From Candidatus Kuenenia stuttgartensis (GTDB lineage Bacteria; Planctomycetota; UBA11346), in the NCBI GenBank assembly GCA_945872305.1, contig CAMCAC010000004.1:1-44985 (forward strand): a DNA stretch of 44,985 nt, read 5' to 3'. The position numbers and the translations under genes are program-made. Shown one piece after another: positions 9,163 through 18,226 of the stretch (the stretch's first letter is position 1; each line of letters begins with the position of its first letter). The notes below the pieces were generated by a model. That model did not search any database and was not told the origin of the DNA. It worked only from the letters and a program-made list of their open reading frames with translations.

Positions 9163-11856
9163 ATGGCCAAGGATCCCGGCATGCCCGAAGCCGTGCTCAT
9201 CGATGGTCATTATTTCGCATTCCGCTTCTTCTACGGGATGCCGCCCCTGACCGGCCCGGGCGGGCGGCCCACCGGGATCACCTACGCCTACGCCAAGCTG
9301 TTCCGCCAACTCCTCGACGACCCTCGCTTCAGCCACTGGGCTCTGGTGCTCGACCACCGGGATCCGTCGTTCCGCCACATCGATTTTCCGGCCTACAAGG
9401 CGCACCGGGACCCGGCGCCGCCGGACCTGATCGCCCAGCTCCCGGATCTCGAACGGCTGGCGGCGGCGAACGGCATCCCGGTGGTGTCGATTCCGGGTTA
9501 CGAGGCCGATGATGTGCTCGCGACCCTGGCCCGGCGCTTCGATGCCGCCGGCATCCCGGTCCGCCTGTGCACCAAGGACAAGGACATCGACCAGGTCCTG
9601 AGCGACCGGGTGCGGACCTGGGACCCGGGCAAGGACGAGCTGCGCGGACCCGATGCCCTGCGTGCCGAGAAGGGCATCGCCCCGGACCGGGTCATCGACT
9701 GGCTGTGCCTGGTCGGCGACACCGCGGACAACGTGCCCGGCGTGAAGGGTGTCGGTCCGAAGAAGGCCACGGCCCTCCTCGCCGCCTATGGCAGCCTGGA
9801 GATGGTCATCGCCGCCGCCGACCAGCAGACCCCGGCCCTCAAGACGAATCTGATCGCTTTCGCCCCCCAGGCCGAGCTCACCCGCCGGCTCATCACCCTG
9901 GTCGATGTTCCCGAGGCCCCGGATCTCGGCTCCCTGGCGGTCGACCGCGACCGCCCCATCGACGGGGCGATCTACGAGGAATTGGGATTCAAGCTCGCCG
10001 TCTTTGCGCCCGTGAAGCGCCGCCAGGCCAGCGAGGACGCCGCCTACCGCATCCTCGGCGCCGCGGACCTGCCGGCCCTGGCGGCGGACCTGCGCGCCGC
10101 CGGGCGCTTCGCCATCGACACCGAGACCACCGGCCTGGACCCCCTCACCGCAGATCTCGTGGGCATCTCCTTGGCCTGGGGGCCCGCCGACACCCGGGCC
10201 GCTGTGTATCTGCCGGTGCGCGGTCTGGAGCACGATGGTCTGATCCCCCTCGCGGATCTGCATGCCCACCTGGCGCCGGTCCTGAAGGATCCGGTGGTCG
10301 GCAAGGTCGCCCAGCACGCCAAGTACGATCTGCGGGTGCTCGCCCGGCACGGACTGCCGGTGGTCGGTCTCGAAGGCGATCCGATGTTGGCGAGCTGGCT
10401 GCTCGACCCGTCCCGGGACAGCCACGGCATCGATGCCCTGACTGCGCACTTCCTGCAGGAAGACAAGATCGCCACCGGCGAGGTGGTGGATCTCGCCGGC
10501 GGCCAGACCATGGCCGAGGCCCCGGTGGCCACCGTCGCCCGTTACGCCTGCGAAGACGCCCAATGCTGCTGGCGGCTGGCGCTGCTCCTCGAAGCCAAGC
10601 TCGCGGAACTCGGCCTGCTCGCCGTCTACCGGGACCAGGAGATCCCGGTCGAGGTCGTGCTCGCCGGCATGGAATCCGCCGGCTTCCCGGTGTCGGCCGA
10701 GATCCTTGCCACCACCCAGACCCACCTCCAGGGCTACCTCGACCAGGTGATGGTCGACATCCGCCGCCACGCCGGCCCCCTCTTCAACCCCGCCAGCCCG
10801 AAGCAGATCGCCGCCCTGCTCTACGACAAACTGGGCCTGCCGGCACTGCACAAGACCAAGACCGGCCCGAGCACCGACGCCGCCGCCCTGGAGGCGATCC
10901 GCCATCTCCACGAACTGCCGGATCTGCTCCTCCAGCACCGGGCGTTGTCCAAGCTGATCGGGACCTATCTGGCCCGGCTGCCGGATTTCATCGTCGGCGC
11001 CGACGGCCGGCGGGAGATCGGCGCCGCCGGCCCCGGTCGCATCCACACCCATTTCCGCCAGACCGGCACCGAGACCGGCCGCCTGTCCAGCGACCAGCCC
11101 AACCTGCAGAACATCCCCAAGAAGTCGGACCTCGGCCGGGAACTGCGCGCCGCCTTCGCCCCCGGGCCGGGCCGGGTGCTCATTGCCGCGGACTACAGCC
11201 AGATCGAGCTGCGCGTCCTCGCCCACCTGAGCGGCGACGACACCCTGCGCGAGGCGTTCCACGCCAACCACGACATCCACCGCTTCGTCGCCGCCCAGGT
11301 CCACGGCATCCCCGAGGACCAGGTCACCCCGCGCCAGCGGAACGCCGCCAAGGCGGTGAACTTCGGCGTCATCTACGGGCAGAGTGCCTTCGGCCTGAGC
11401 CAGCAGCTTGGGATTTCCCGCGGCGAGGCCCAGGCGTTCATCGACGACTACTTCACCCGCTTCGCCGGCGTGGCGGGCTACATCAAACGGGTGGTTGACG
11501 AGGCCACCATGCGTGGATATGCATCCACCCTCGCCGGACGACGGCGGTACATCCCCCAGCTGGCCCTCAGCAACCGCAACGAGCGGCTGCACGGCGAGCG
11601 GGTGGCCCTCAACAGCACCATCCAGGGCAGCGCGGCCGACCTCATCAAGCAGGCCATGTTGCGCTTCGACCGACGGCATCCGCCCGAGGCCGTTCTGGTG
11701 TTGCAGGTGCACGACGAACTCATCGTCGAAGCTCCCGAGTCCCACGCCGCCGACGCCGCAGCCGCCCTGACCGATGCCATGGCCGGCGCCTGGGAATTCA
11801 CCGTCCCCCTGGTCGCGGAAGCCCGTATCGGCCGAACCTGGCTCGAGGTTTCCTGA
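9163..11856 (+). CDS. polA: DNA polymerase I
   Basis: 5'-nuclease domain (GYEADDVLATLARRF, DNVPGVKGVGPKKATALL), 3'-5' exonuclease (FAIDTETTGLDPLTADLVGISLAW), polymerase (ADYSQIELRVLAHLSGDD, QRNAAKAVNFGVIYG, VLQVHDELIVEAP). ATG 9163 or 9181. Confidence 0.97.
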   Translation: MAKDPGMPEAVLIDGHYFAFRFFYGMPPLTGPGGRPTGITYAYAKLFRQLLDDPRFSHWALVLDHRDPSFRHIDFPAYKAHRDPAPPDLIAQLPDLERLAAANGIPVVSIPGYEADDVLATLARRFDAAGIPVRLCTKDKDIDQVLSDRVRTWDPGKDELRGPDALRAEKGIAPDRVIDWLCLVGDTADNVPGVKGVGPKKATALLAAYGSLEMVIAAADQQTPALKTNLIAFAPQAELTRRLITLVDVPEAPDLGSLAVDRDRPIDGAIYEELGFKLAVFAPVKRRQASEDAAYRILGAADLPALAADLRAAGRFAIDTETTGLDPLTADLVGISLAWGPADTRAAVYLPVRGLEHDGLIPLADLHAHLAPVLKDPVVGKVAQHAKYDLRVLARHGLPVVGLEGDPMLASWLLDPSRDSHGIDALTAHFLQEDKIATGEVVDLAGGQTMAEAPVATVARYACEDAQCCWRLALLLEAKLAELGLLAVYRDQEIPVEVVLAGMESAGFPVSAEILATTQTHLQGYLDQVMVDIRRHAGPLFNPASPKQIAALLYDKLGLPALHKTKTGPSTDAAALEAIRHLHELPDLLLQHRALSKLIGTYLARLPDFIVGADGRREIGAAGPGRIHTHFRQTGTETGRLSSDQPNLQNIPKKSDLGRELRAAFAPGPGRVLIAADYSQIELRVLAHLSGDDTLREAFHANHDIHRFVAAQVHGIPEDQVTPRQRNAAKAVNFGVIYGQSAFGLSQQLGISRGEAQAFIDDYFTRFAGVAGYIKRVVDEATMRGYASTLAGRRRYIPQLALSNRNERLHGERVALNSTIQGSAADLIKQAMLRFDRRHPPEAVLVLQVHDELIVEAPESHAADAAAALTDAMAGAWEFTVPLVAEARIGRTWLEVS

Positions 11857-11884
11857 CCCGTCCGGTGCCACACCAGGCGCCTCC

Positions 11885-14278
11885 ATGACCGACTCCGTCG
11901 ACCCCGTCTCCCCCGCTGCCGCGCCGAAGCGCCGGGGCCGTCCGCCCAAGACCAAGGCGACCCCCGCCGCCGCCCCGGATGCTCCGCCCGCCGCCGAACC
12001 GGTCGCCACGGTGGCGCCGATGCCGGTTCCTGCCCCGGTCGCCGAAGCAGCCCCGGTCGCGCCCCCGGCTCCGGCGCCCGCTCCGGCGGAACCCGCCGCC
12101 GAGACCCAGGACTCCGACGACGAGGCTCCCGCCGGCGAGCCCCAGAGCCGCGGCGGCCGCGACCCCCTCCTGCGCGTGCCCCAGGGCAAGCGGGTGGTCA
12201 TCGGCCTGACCGGCGAGCCCGGCGCCGGCAAGAGCGCCCTCGCCCGCCACTTCGCCGCCCTGGGCGCCCGGGTCGTCGACGCGGACCGCATCGGCCACCA
12301 GCTCCTCGATGACATCCCCATCCAGAAGGCCCTGGTCGAGGCCTACGGCCCCGAGATCCGCACCGCCGACGGCGGCATCGACCGCCGGGCCCTGGCCGCC
12401 AAGGCCTTCGCCACCCCGGAATCGGTCACCGCCCTCAACCGGATCATGCATCCCCGCCTGCGCGACCGCATCCGCGGTTCCGCCTCCGGGCATTTCGTGG
12501 TCATCGACTGCGCCCTGCTCCATGAATTGAAGGTGGCGGACCTGTGCACCATCACGGTGTTCGTCCGCGCCACCCGCGAGGCCCGCCTCGCCCGGGTCGC
12601 CGAGCGCGGCTGGGACGATGCGGAACTGGCCCGCCGGGAAGCGGCCCTGGGCAATGTGGATGCCCGCCGCCGGGCCTGCCAGTTGGCGGTGGACACCACC
12701 GGCGGCGAACATCTGCTGCCGCTGTACGCCAAGCACATCTTCGCCCGCCAACTCGGCATCGACCCGGCCCAGCTCAAGCGTGAGCAGCTGCCCAAGGACG
12801 CCGCCGACGGCGAGGAGTCCGAAGTCCCGGCCCCCGAAGAGCAGCCCGGCATCCCCTTCAATCGCGACCAACGCCCACCTCGTGACCAGCGTCCGCCCCG
12901 GGATCAGCAGCCGCACTTCGACCAGCGCCAGGGCCAGCCGCCCCAGCAGCAGCAGCAGCGCCCGCCGCAGCCGCCACCCCCGCCGGAGAAGCCGCCGGTC
13001 ACCGTGGTGCTCGACGAGTACCTGAAGCGGACCCTGCCGGACCTTCAGGACGAGGCCGAGAAGCTCGACGTCCGCGATGTGAAGTGGCTCAAGAAGGCCG
13101 ACCTGATCTGCGAGATCCTGCGCCGGGTCGCCGGCGGCCGCGCCGACGAGATCACCGTCGAGGGCTGGGTCGAGATCAGCAAGGACTCCGGCTACATCCG
13201 CTCGGCGATCAACAACTACGCAGCGGTGTCCACCGACACCTTCCTCGCCCCGCAGCAGATCCGCCGCTGGGGTCTGAAGGCCGGCATGCATGTGACCGGC
13301 ACCGCCCGCGCCCCCCGGGGCCAGGAGAAGTGCCCACAGCTGCTCATGATCCAGACGATCATGGGCGAGCCGGAGAACAAGCGCACCGGCGCCCAGGACT
13401 TCGAGCACCTGATTCCGCTCCATGCCTTCGAGCGGCTGTTCATGGAGCTGCCCAACGACCCCAACGACTTCAGTCTGCGCATCATCGACCTGGTCGCCCC
13501 GATCGGGAAGGGCCAGCGCGGCCTGCTCGTCGCCCAGCCCAAGTGCGGCAAGACGGTCTATCTCCAGAAGATCGCCAAGGCCATCGCCACCAACAACCCC
13601 GAGGTGACCCTGATGGTCCTCCTCGTGGACGAGCGGCCGGAAGAGGTCACCGACATGCAGCGCTCGGTGAAGGGCGAGGTCATCGCCTCGACCTTCGACC
13701 AGCCGAGCAGCCGCCATGTGCAGGTCGCCGAGATGGTCATCAACAAGGCCAAACGCCTGGTCGAGCGCGGCAAGGATGTGGTCATCCTCCTCGACTCGAT
13801 CACCCGCCTGGCCCGGGCCTACAACAGCGAGGCGCCCAACAGCGGCCGCATCCTGTCCGGCGGCATCGATTCCGGCGCCCTGATCAAGCCCAAGCAGTTC
13901 TTCGGCGCAGCACGCAAGATCGAAGGCGGCGGGTCCCTGACCATCCTCGCCACCGCCCTGGTCGACACCGGCAGCCTGATGGACACGGTGATCTTCGAGG
14001 AGTTCAAGGGCACCGGCAACATGGAGCTGGTCCTGGACCGCCGCCTCGCCAACCGCCGGGTCTTCCCGGCCGTGGACTGCGGCGCCTCGGGCACCCGCAA
14101 GGACGAACTGCTCATCAAGAGCAAGGACGAGCTCCAGCGCACCTGGGCCCTCCGCAAGTTCCTCGCCGAGCGCGCTCCCCAGGACGCGGTGGACTTCCTC
14201 AAGGGCAAGCTCGCCAAGACCAAGACCAACATCGAGTTCCTGCTCACCATCGACCCGGACAAGATGACCGGGTGGTGA
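11885..14278 (+). CDS. Fusion: N-terminal AT-hook/disordered region + dephospho-CoA kinase-like (CoaE) domain + Q/P-rich linker + transcription termination factor Rho
   Basis: KRRGRPPKTK (AT-hook-like); VVIGLTGEPGAGKSALARHFAALGARVVDADRIGHQLL...MHPRLRDRI...VIDCALLHE (CoaE); PPQQQQQRPPQPPPPP linker; DEITVEGWVEISKDSGYIRS...LVAPIGKGQRGLLVAQPKCGKTVYLQKIA...LLVDERPEEVTDMQRSVKGEVIASTFDQPSSRHVQVAEMV...LLDSITRLARAYN (Rho). One frame, no internal stop. Confidence 0.93.
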   Translation: MTDSVDPVSPAAAPKRRGRPPKTKATPAAAPDAPPAAEPVATVAPMPVPAPVAEAAPVAPPAPAPAPAEPAAETQDSDDEAPAGEPQSRGGRDPLLRVPQGKRVVIGLTGEPGAGKSALARHFAALGARVVDADRIGHQLLDDIPIQKALVEAYGPEIRTADGGIDRRALAAKAFATPESVTALNRIMHPRLRDRIRGSASGHFVVIDCALLHELKVADLCTITVFVRATREARLARVAERGWDDAELARREAALGNVDARRRACQLAVDTTGGEHLLPLYAKHIFARQLGIDPAQLKREQLPKDAADGEESEVPAPEEQPGIPFNRDQRPPRDQRPPRDQQPHFDQRQGQPPQQQQQRPPQPPPPPEKPPVTVVLDEYLKRTLPDLQDEAEKLDVRDVKWLKKADLICEILRRVAGGRADEITVEGWVEISKDSGYIRSAINNYAAVSTDTFLAPQQIRRWGLKAGMHVTGTARAPRGQEKCPQLLMIQTIMGEPENKRTGAQDFEHLIPLHAFERLFMELPNDPNDFSLRIIDLVAPIGKGQRGLLVAQPKCGKTVYLQKIAKAIATNNPEVTLMVLLVDERPEEVTDMQRSVKGEVIASTFDQPSSRHVQVAEMVINKAKRLVERGKDVVILLDSITRLARAYNSEAPNSGRILSGGIDSGALIKPKQFFGAARKIEGGGSLTILATALVDTGSLMDTVIFEEFKGTGNMELVLDRRLANRRVFPAVDCGASGTRKDELLIKSKDELQRTWALRKFLAERAPQDAVDFLKGKLAKTKTNIEFLLTIDPDKMTGW

Positions 14279-14285
14279 ACACAAA

Positions 14286-14323
14286 CTGCTGTGTGTCAGT
14301 TGTTCTCAACTGGCACACAGCAG
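14286..14323 (+). terminator. Strong hairpin after coaE-rho (terminator or mRNA 3' stabiliser)
   Basis: CTGCTGTGTGTCAGTTG-TTCT-CAACTGGCACACAGCAG: 17-bp stem with one G-U, 4-nt loop; no U-tract follows. Confidence 0.7.
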
Positions 14324-14339
14324 GGGCAGCGGTCGTTTC

Positions 14340-15008
14340 CTATGGGATTTTGACAATCCTCCATGCGTCCGTGATCCATTTCATGCGAAACTGGAGCATC
14401 TCTCCTCGGGCTTCCCTGGCCGTGGCGTGATAGTCGCCGTCGACTCCCCTGAGCATGACGAGTGAATAGGGACCAACGCCACTGGCAAACCGTTGTGCCT
14501 CCGTGATCGCCTGTGCTCTGTGTGGATCATTTTCAGCTTTGAGCAATTCTCGTAGGAACACACTGGCGGCGTGTGCAACCAGATGACGCGGATCATCAAG
14601 GTCTCTCATCGCGATCTCCACGAGAGGCTTGGCACGGACATTCCAGTCTGGGGCATGATTGCCGAATACACTGAAATAGAGCGGATTCTTTCTCTCGCTG
14701 CCCCGAATGAGTTCTGCAATAGCCCAATCCAAGGCATCGACATTCCCGGTCATTTCAAACGAGCTGAGAATGAAGTATCGGAGCACCTCCGGCGTTTTCG
14801 GGTCTCGTAATGTGGTGATCTGGGGTTCGACGCCATCGCCGGTCAACATGCGCAACCATAACGCCATCCGCACATCCTCGCGATCGACGGTCTCAAGCAG
14901 GTCGACCAGCCCGGCCGTCGGAGTGGCATCCAACAGCTTGGCGGTGGCCTCGTCGGTGCCGGGGAGCAGGGCGCAAAGGGCCAAAGCCATAGGCAGGAAC
15001 GGTCGCAT
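14340..15008 (-). CDS. Exported HEAT-like hypothetical protein
   Basis: MRPFLPMALALCALLPGTDEA signal-peptide-like N-terminus; helical repeats. Confidence 0.6.
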   Translation of the reverse strand: MRPFLPMALALCALLPGTDEATAKLLDATPTAGLVDLLETVDREDVRMALWLRMLTGDGVEPQITTLRDPKTPEVLRYFILSSFEMTGNVDALDWAIAELIRGSERKNPLYFSVFGNHAPDWNVRAKPLVEIAMRDLDDPRHLVAHAASVFLRELLKAENDPHRAQAITEAQRFASGVGPYSLVMLRGVDGDYHATAREARGEMLQFRMKWITDAWRIVKIP

Positions 15009-15446
15009 GGTGCCCAGGGTCCAGAATCCGGCGACAGACCAACATCCATGACGATCGCTCGACCCTGGCTGTATGAACCGAGGATGGGGATGGACCCCTC
15101 ATCAATCCCAAGGCTTCACGGGTACGGCGGCCACAAGACGGGCGAAGAACGGCCGTTCCGGCCTTGAGGTGAGGTCCGGATCCCGTCGACCTCCTCGGCA
15201 GGCGACCGGGCGGGCGGGGATGTGGTCGGGACGTGCGGACATGTGCGGCCGGGATGGCCGGTGGCCCAAGAATTCCGTTGTCTGGCGATGCATGCGGAGG
15301 TGGCGCCTTGCCGAAGATCGCCCTGGTGCGGAGGTGCTGTGGCTGCGAGAGGGTTCGTCAGGGACTCCTGAATACATATGAAGATCTGATGTGCACGGCC
15401 CACTCCATGCATGGACCTTTGCAGAATGCGGGTTAAAGATCAAGGC

Positions 15447-16565
15447 ATGCAGCCTGCTCGCACCGTCTGCCGGGCTGATTTCGATCTGAAGCCCTTTCTG
15501 ATGAGTGATGACCGGATCGCCACCGGCCAGGTGCTCAGTGTCCTGCTGCCATATGCCGGGTTGTGGTATCTGGCGTACGTGGCCCATGCCGAGTCCCCAT
15601 GGTGGTTGGTGCCCATTGGCGCGGTGATGGTCCTCTTCCTGGCCCGCTCCTTCGCCTTGATGCACGATTGCGGGCATTATGCCCTGTTCCGCAAGGCCCG
15701 CGTCAACCGGGCGGTGGGTTTTCTGCTGTCCGTGATCAACGGTCTGCCCCAGTACCCCTGGTCCCGGGGTCATGCCTACCATCACCGCCACAACGGGAAC
15801 TGGGAGCGGTACCGCGGTCCCGCTGCGGTCTGCAGCGTGGACCGGTTCCTGTCGATGGGCCCATTCCGCCAATGGGCCTACCAAACCTTGCGGCATCCGC
15901 TCATGCTCCTGCCCGGGGGATTGTTCTACTTGGTGGTGAAACCCCGGGTCCAACTGCTGTGCGGACTGGTGGAGATGGCGTTCCGGGTCGTGGGTTCCCT
16001 GGCCCGCGGACGATGGCGGCAAGCCTGGTCCCTGGAATCACGGTTCTGGTACACACCGGGCGAATTCTGGGATCTGCTCGCCAACAACATCGCCGTGGTC
16101 GGTGCTTGGATCCTGATGGGAGAAGCCCTGGGCCATGGATTCTTCTGGGCATTCTATGCGCCGGTGATGATGGTGACCGCCGCGATCTTCATCTGCGTGT
16201 TCTACATCCAGCACAACTTTCCCGGCAGCTACGCCCATCGCACCGAGGGCTGGGACTATCTCCAGGGCGCCCTGGCCGGTACGAGCCACTTCAAGCTTCC
16301 CGCGATCCTGAACTGGTTCACGGCCGACATCGGCTACCACAACATCCATCATCTGTGCGAACGCATCCCCAACTACCGGCTCGCCGCCTGCCACCGGGCT
16401 CACGCGGCGCTCCTCGCTGAGGTGAAAGTCCTGCATCTTCGCGATATTCCCACCTGCTACGGCTACATCCTCTGGGATGCGGCCGGAGACCGGCTGACCA
16501 CGGTTGCGGAGGTCCGCCGCAGGATCCACCCCGTCGTCGTGGCAACTCCCCAGGTGATCGGATGA
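15447..16565 (+). CDS. Fatty acid desaturase family protein
   Basis: Three His boxes: HDCGH, HAYHHRHN, HNIHH; several hydrophobic segments. Start uncertain (ORF opens at 15411). Confidence 0.9.
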   Translation: MQPARTVCRADFDLKPFLMSDDRIATGQVLSVLLPYAGLWYLAYVAHAESPWWLVPIGAVMVLFLARSFALMHDCGHYALFRKARVNRAVGFLLSVINGLPQYPWSRGHAYHHRHNGNWERYRGPAAVCSVDRFLSMGPFRQWAYQTLRHPLMLLPGGLFYLVVKPRVQLLCGLVEMAFRVVGSLARGRWRQAWSLESRFWYTPGEFWDLLANNIAVVGAWILMGEALGHGFFWAFYAPVMMVTAAIFICVFYIQHNFPGSYAHRTEGWDYLQGALAGTSHFKLPAILNWFTADIGYHNIHHLCERIPNYRLAACHRAHAALLAEVKVLHLRDIPTCYGYILWDAAGDRLTTVAEVRRRIHPVVVATPQVIG

Positions 16566-16628
16566 GGGCCAGGGCGGCCGGATGCGCGACACGCCACCGA
16601 TGAGCCATCATCCCCCGGCCAGGACCGC

Positions 16629-18068
16629 TCAGCGCCGGGCAGGCGCCGCGATGCGGATGCCCAATGCCACCAGTCCCGACACCGCGATGGCCAGGGCGAA
16701 CGAGACCAGGAAGGTGTTCAGGTCGGCGGGCAGGCCGAGCCACGGCCGCAGGTCGACGAGTAGCGGGTTGGCGGGATAGACGGAATCCGGGAAGCAGACC
16801 CCGCCGGCGACCAGCCCGGCGGCGGTGGCGATGAACAGGCCCGGGGCGGACAGACGCCAGCCCGCGAGGCCGGCGAAGACCGGGATCACCGCCGCGGCGC
16901 ACAACAGGTCCGCCACCAGGAACACATAGGTCACGCTCGGCTGCTGGGCTGCGATGGGCACCGCGATGAGCGCCGCCAGGGCGGTGACCAGCCGACCGGT
17001 CCACAGCCGCTGGCCCGGGGTCGTGGCGGGGCGCAGGCTGGCGAGATCGTTGGCCACCACGCTGGCGATCCCGTTCGCCAGGCTGCCGAGGGTGCTCATG
17101 ACCAGGATCATGGCCAACGCGAGGACGCCGAGCACCGCCCACAGGGGCGTCTTGGATGCGATCAGGACGAGCAGGGCGCTGTTCGCGGTGGCCGGATCCA
17201 TCCCGTGGGCGGCATACCACAGGCCGAACCAGCCGGCCCCCAGCACCACCACCGCCATGCCCAGGGCCGCCAGGGAGAACGCCCAGCGCACGGTGCGGGT
17301 GTCGGCGCAGGCCACCACCCGCTGCCATTGGCTCTGGTCGAACAGGTTGGCGGCGGGAATCGCGATGAGCAGGCACAGGCCCATGCCGACGCCCATCGAC
17401 GCCAGGGGCTCCATGAGCGGATGGCCGAGGAGCGGCTGTTGCGCCGCCTCCCAGCCGCCCAGGGCGGACACCGCCGCCACCGCCGCCATGGCGAGCAGGG
17501 GCAGCACGAACCAGAACTGCACCGCGTCGGTGAAGATGGTGGCGCGCAGGCCGCCCCACACCGCGTAGGTCAGGGTGGTCGCCGCCACCAGCACCGCGAT
17601 CACCGCTGGATCGAGCCCCGCCAGGGCTTTCCCGGCGGTGCTCACGGCGGTCAGGTCGGCGCACATGTACACCGCCATGTAGGTGACGGCGATGACGCTC
17701 ACCAGCAGTTGCGCCGGAACGCCCCAGCGGGCCCGGGCCATCAGGCCGATGGACGGCGCCCCGGGATAGCGGCGGACCAGGGCCGGACCGAGCCAGGCGA
17801 GGATGAGCAACGGTGCCGCGGAGCCGAGTGCGTAGCCCACCAGGCCCGGCAGTCCGGCCCAGGTGGCGGTCTCACCGGGACTGGACAGCACCCAGGTGCC
17901 GGCGCACAGGGCGACCAGGGAGGTCGCCGAGCGGACGATGCCGGCGCTCGCCGCGGCGGTGGTGAAGCCGTCCGCGTCGGTGCGCTGGCGGCGGGCGTAC
18001 AGGATCCCCACCAAGGCGAACAGGCCGCACGTGACGGCGGCGGTGATGAGGGCGAGGGATTGGTCCAC
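16629..18068 (-). CDS. Sodium:solute symporter (SSF) family transporter, predicted thiamine/precursor uptake
   Basis: SSF-like multi-TM protein (VWGGLRATIFTDAVQFWFVLPLLA; SLANGIASVVANDLASL). GTG 18068 preceded by GGAG; placed directly downstream of a TPP riboswitch on the same strand. Confidence 0.88.
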   Translation of the reverse strand: MDQSLALITAAVTCGLFALVGILYARRQRTDADGFTTAAASAGIVRSATSLVALCAGTWVLSSPGETATWAGLPGLVGYALGSAAPLLILAWLGPALVRRYPGAPSIGLMARARWGVPAQLLVSVIAVTYMAVYMCADLTAVSTAGKALAGLDPAVIAVLVAATTLTYAVWGGLRATIFTDAVQFWFVLPLLAMAAVAAVSALGGWEAAQQPLLGHPLMEPLASMGVGMGLCLLIAIPAANLFDQSQWQRVVACADTRTVRWAFSLAALGMAVVVLGAGWFGLWYAAHGMDPATANSALLVLIASKTPLWAVLGVLALAMILVMSTLGSLANGIASVVANDLASLRPATTPGQRLWTGRLVTALAALIAVPIAAQQPSVTYVFLVADLLCAAAVIPVFAGLAGWRLSAPGLFIATAAGLVAGGVCFPDSVYPANPLLVDLRPWLGLPADLNTFLVSFALAIAVSGLVALGIRIAAPARR

Positions 18069-18110
18069 GGAGGCTCCGCACAACGGGGCGGAGGGCGCGG
18101 AGGACCGCGC

Positions 18111-18207
18111 GCGCACCATCCCTCCGCCGGCATGATCCGGATCAGGTTCACAGGGTTCCCGCCGGATGGCGGATCTCAGGCCCGGGCCGGGCCACCCCTT
18201 GGTGCGC
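18111..18207 (-). promoter_or_regulatory. TPP (thi-box) riboswitch controlling the SSF transporter
   Basis: Minus strand reads GCGCACC AAGGGGTGGCCCGG..CCTGAGATC..GGGAACCCTGTGAACCTGATCCGGATCATGCCGGCGGAGGGAT GGTGCGC; contains the CTGAGA and ACCC..GAACCTGATC..GG..AT..CCGGCG.AGGGA cores and a 7-bp P1 (GCGCACC/GGTGCGC). Confidence 0.95.
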
Positions 18208-18226
18208 GGGCGGGCTTGTAGCAGCG

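Noticed and set aside
9567-11498. 643-aa plus-strand ORF in an alternate frame of polA
   Set aside because: Arg/Pro/Gly-rich out-of-frame translation over recognised DNA polymerase I motifs.
8980-12321. 1113-aa minus-strand ORF opposite polA and coaE-rho
   Set aside because: Antisense shadow of a clear polA and CoaE-Rho coding sequence in GC-rich DNA; low-complexity translation with no domain.
11798-14284. 828-aa minus-strand ORF opposite coaE-rho
   Set aside because: Antisense GC artefact; the plus strand encodes full Rho motifs.
15073-15381. 102-aa plus ORF in the gap before the desaturase
   Set aside because: No RBS or family resemblance; composition typical of random GC-rich ORFs. GAACGGCCGTTC (15147-15158) is palindromic but isolated.
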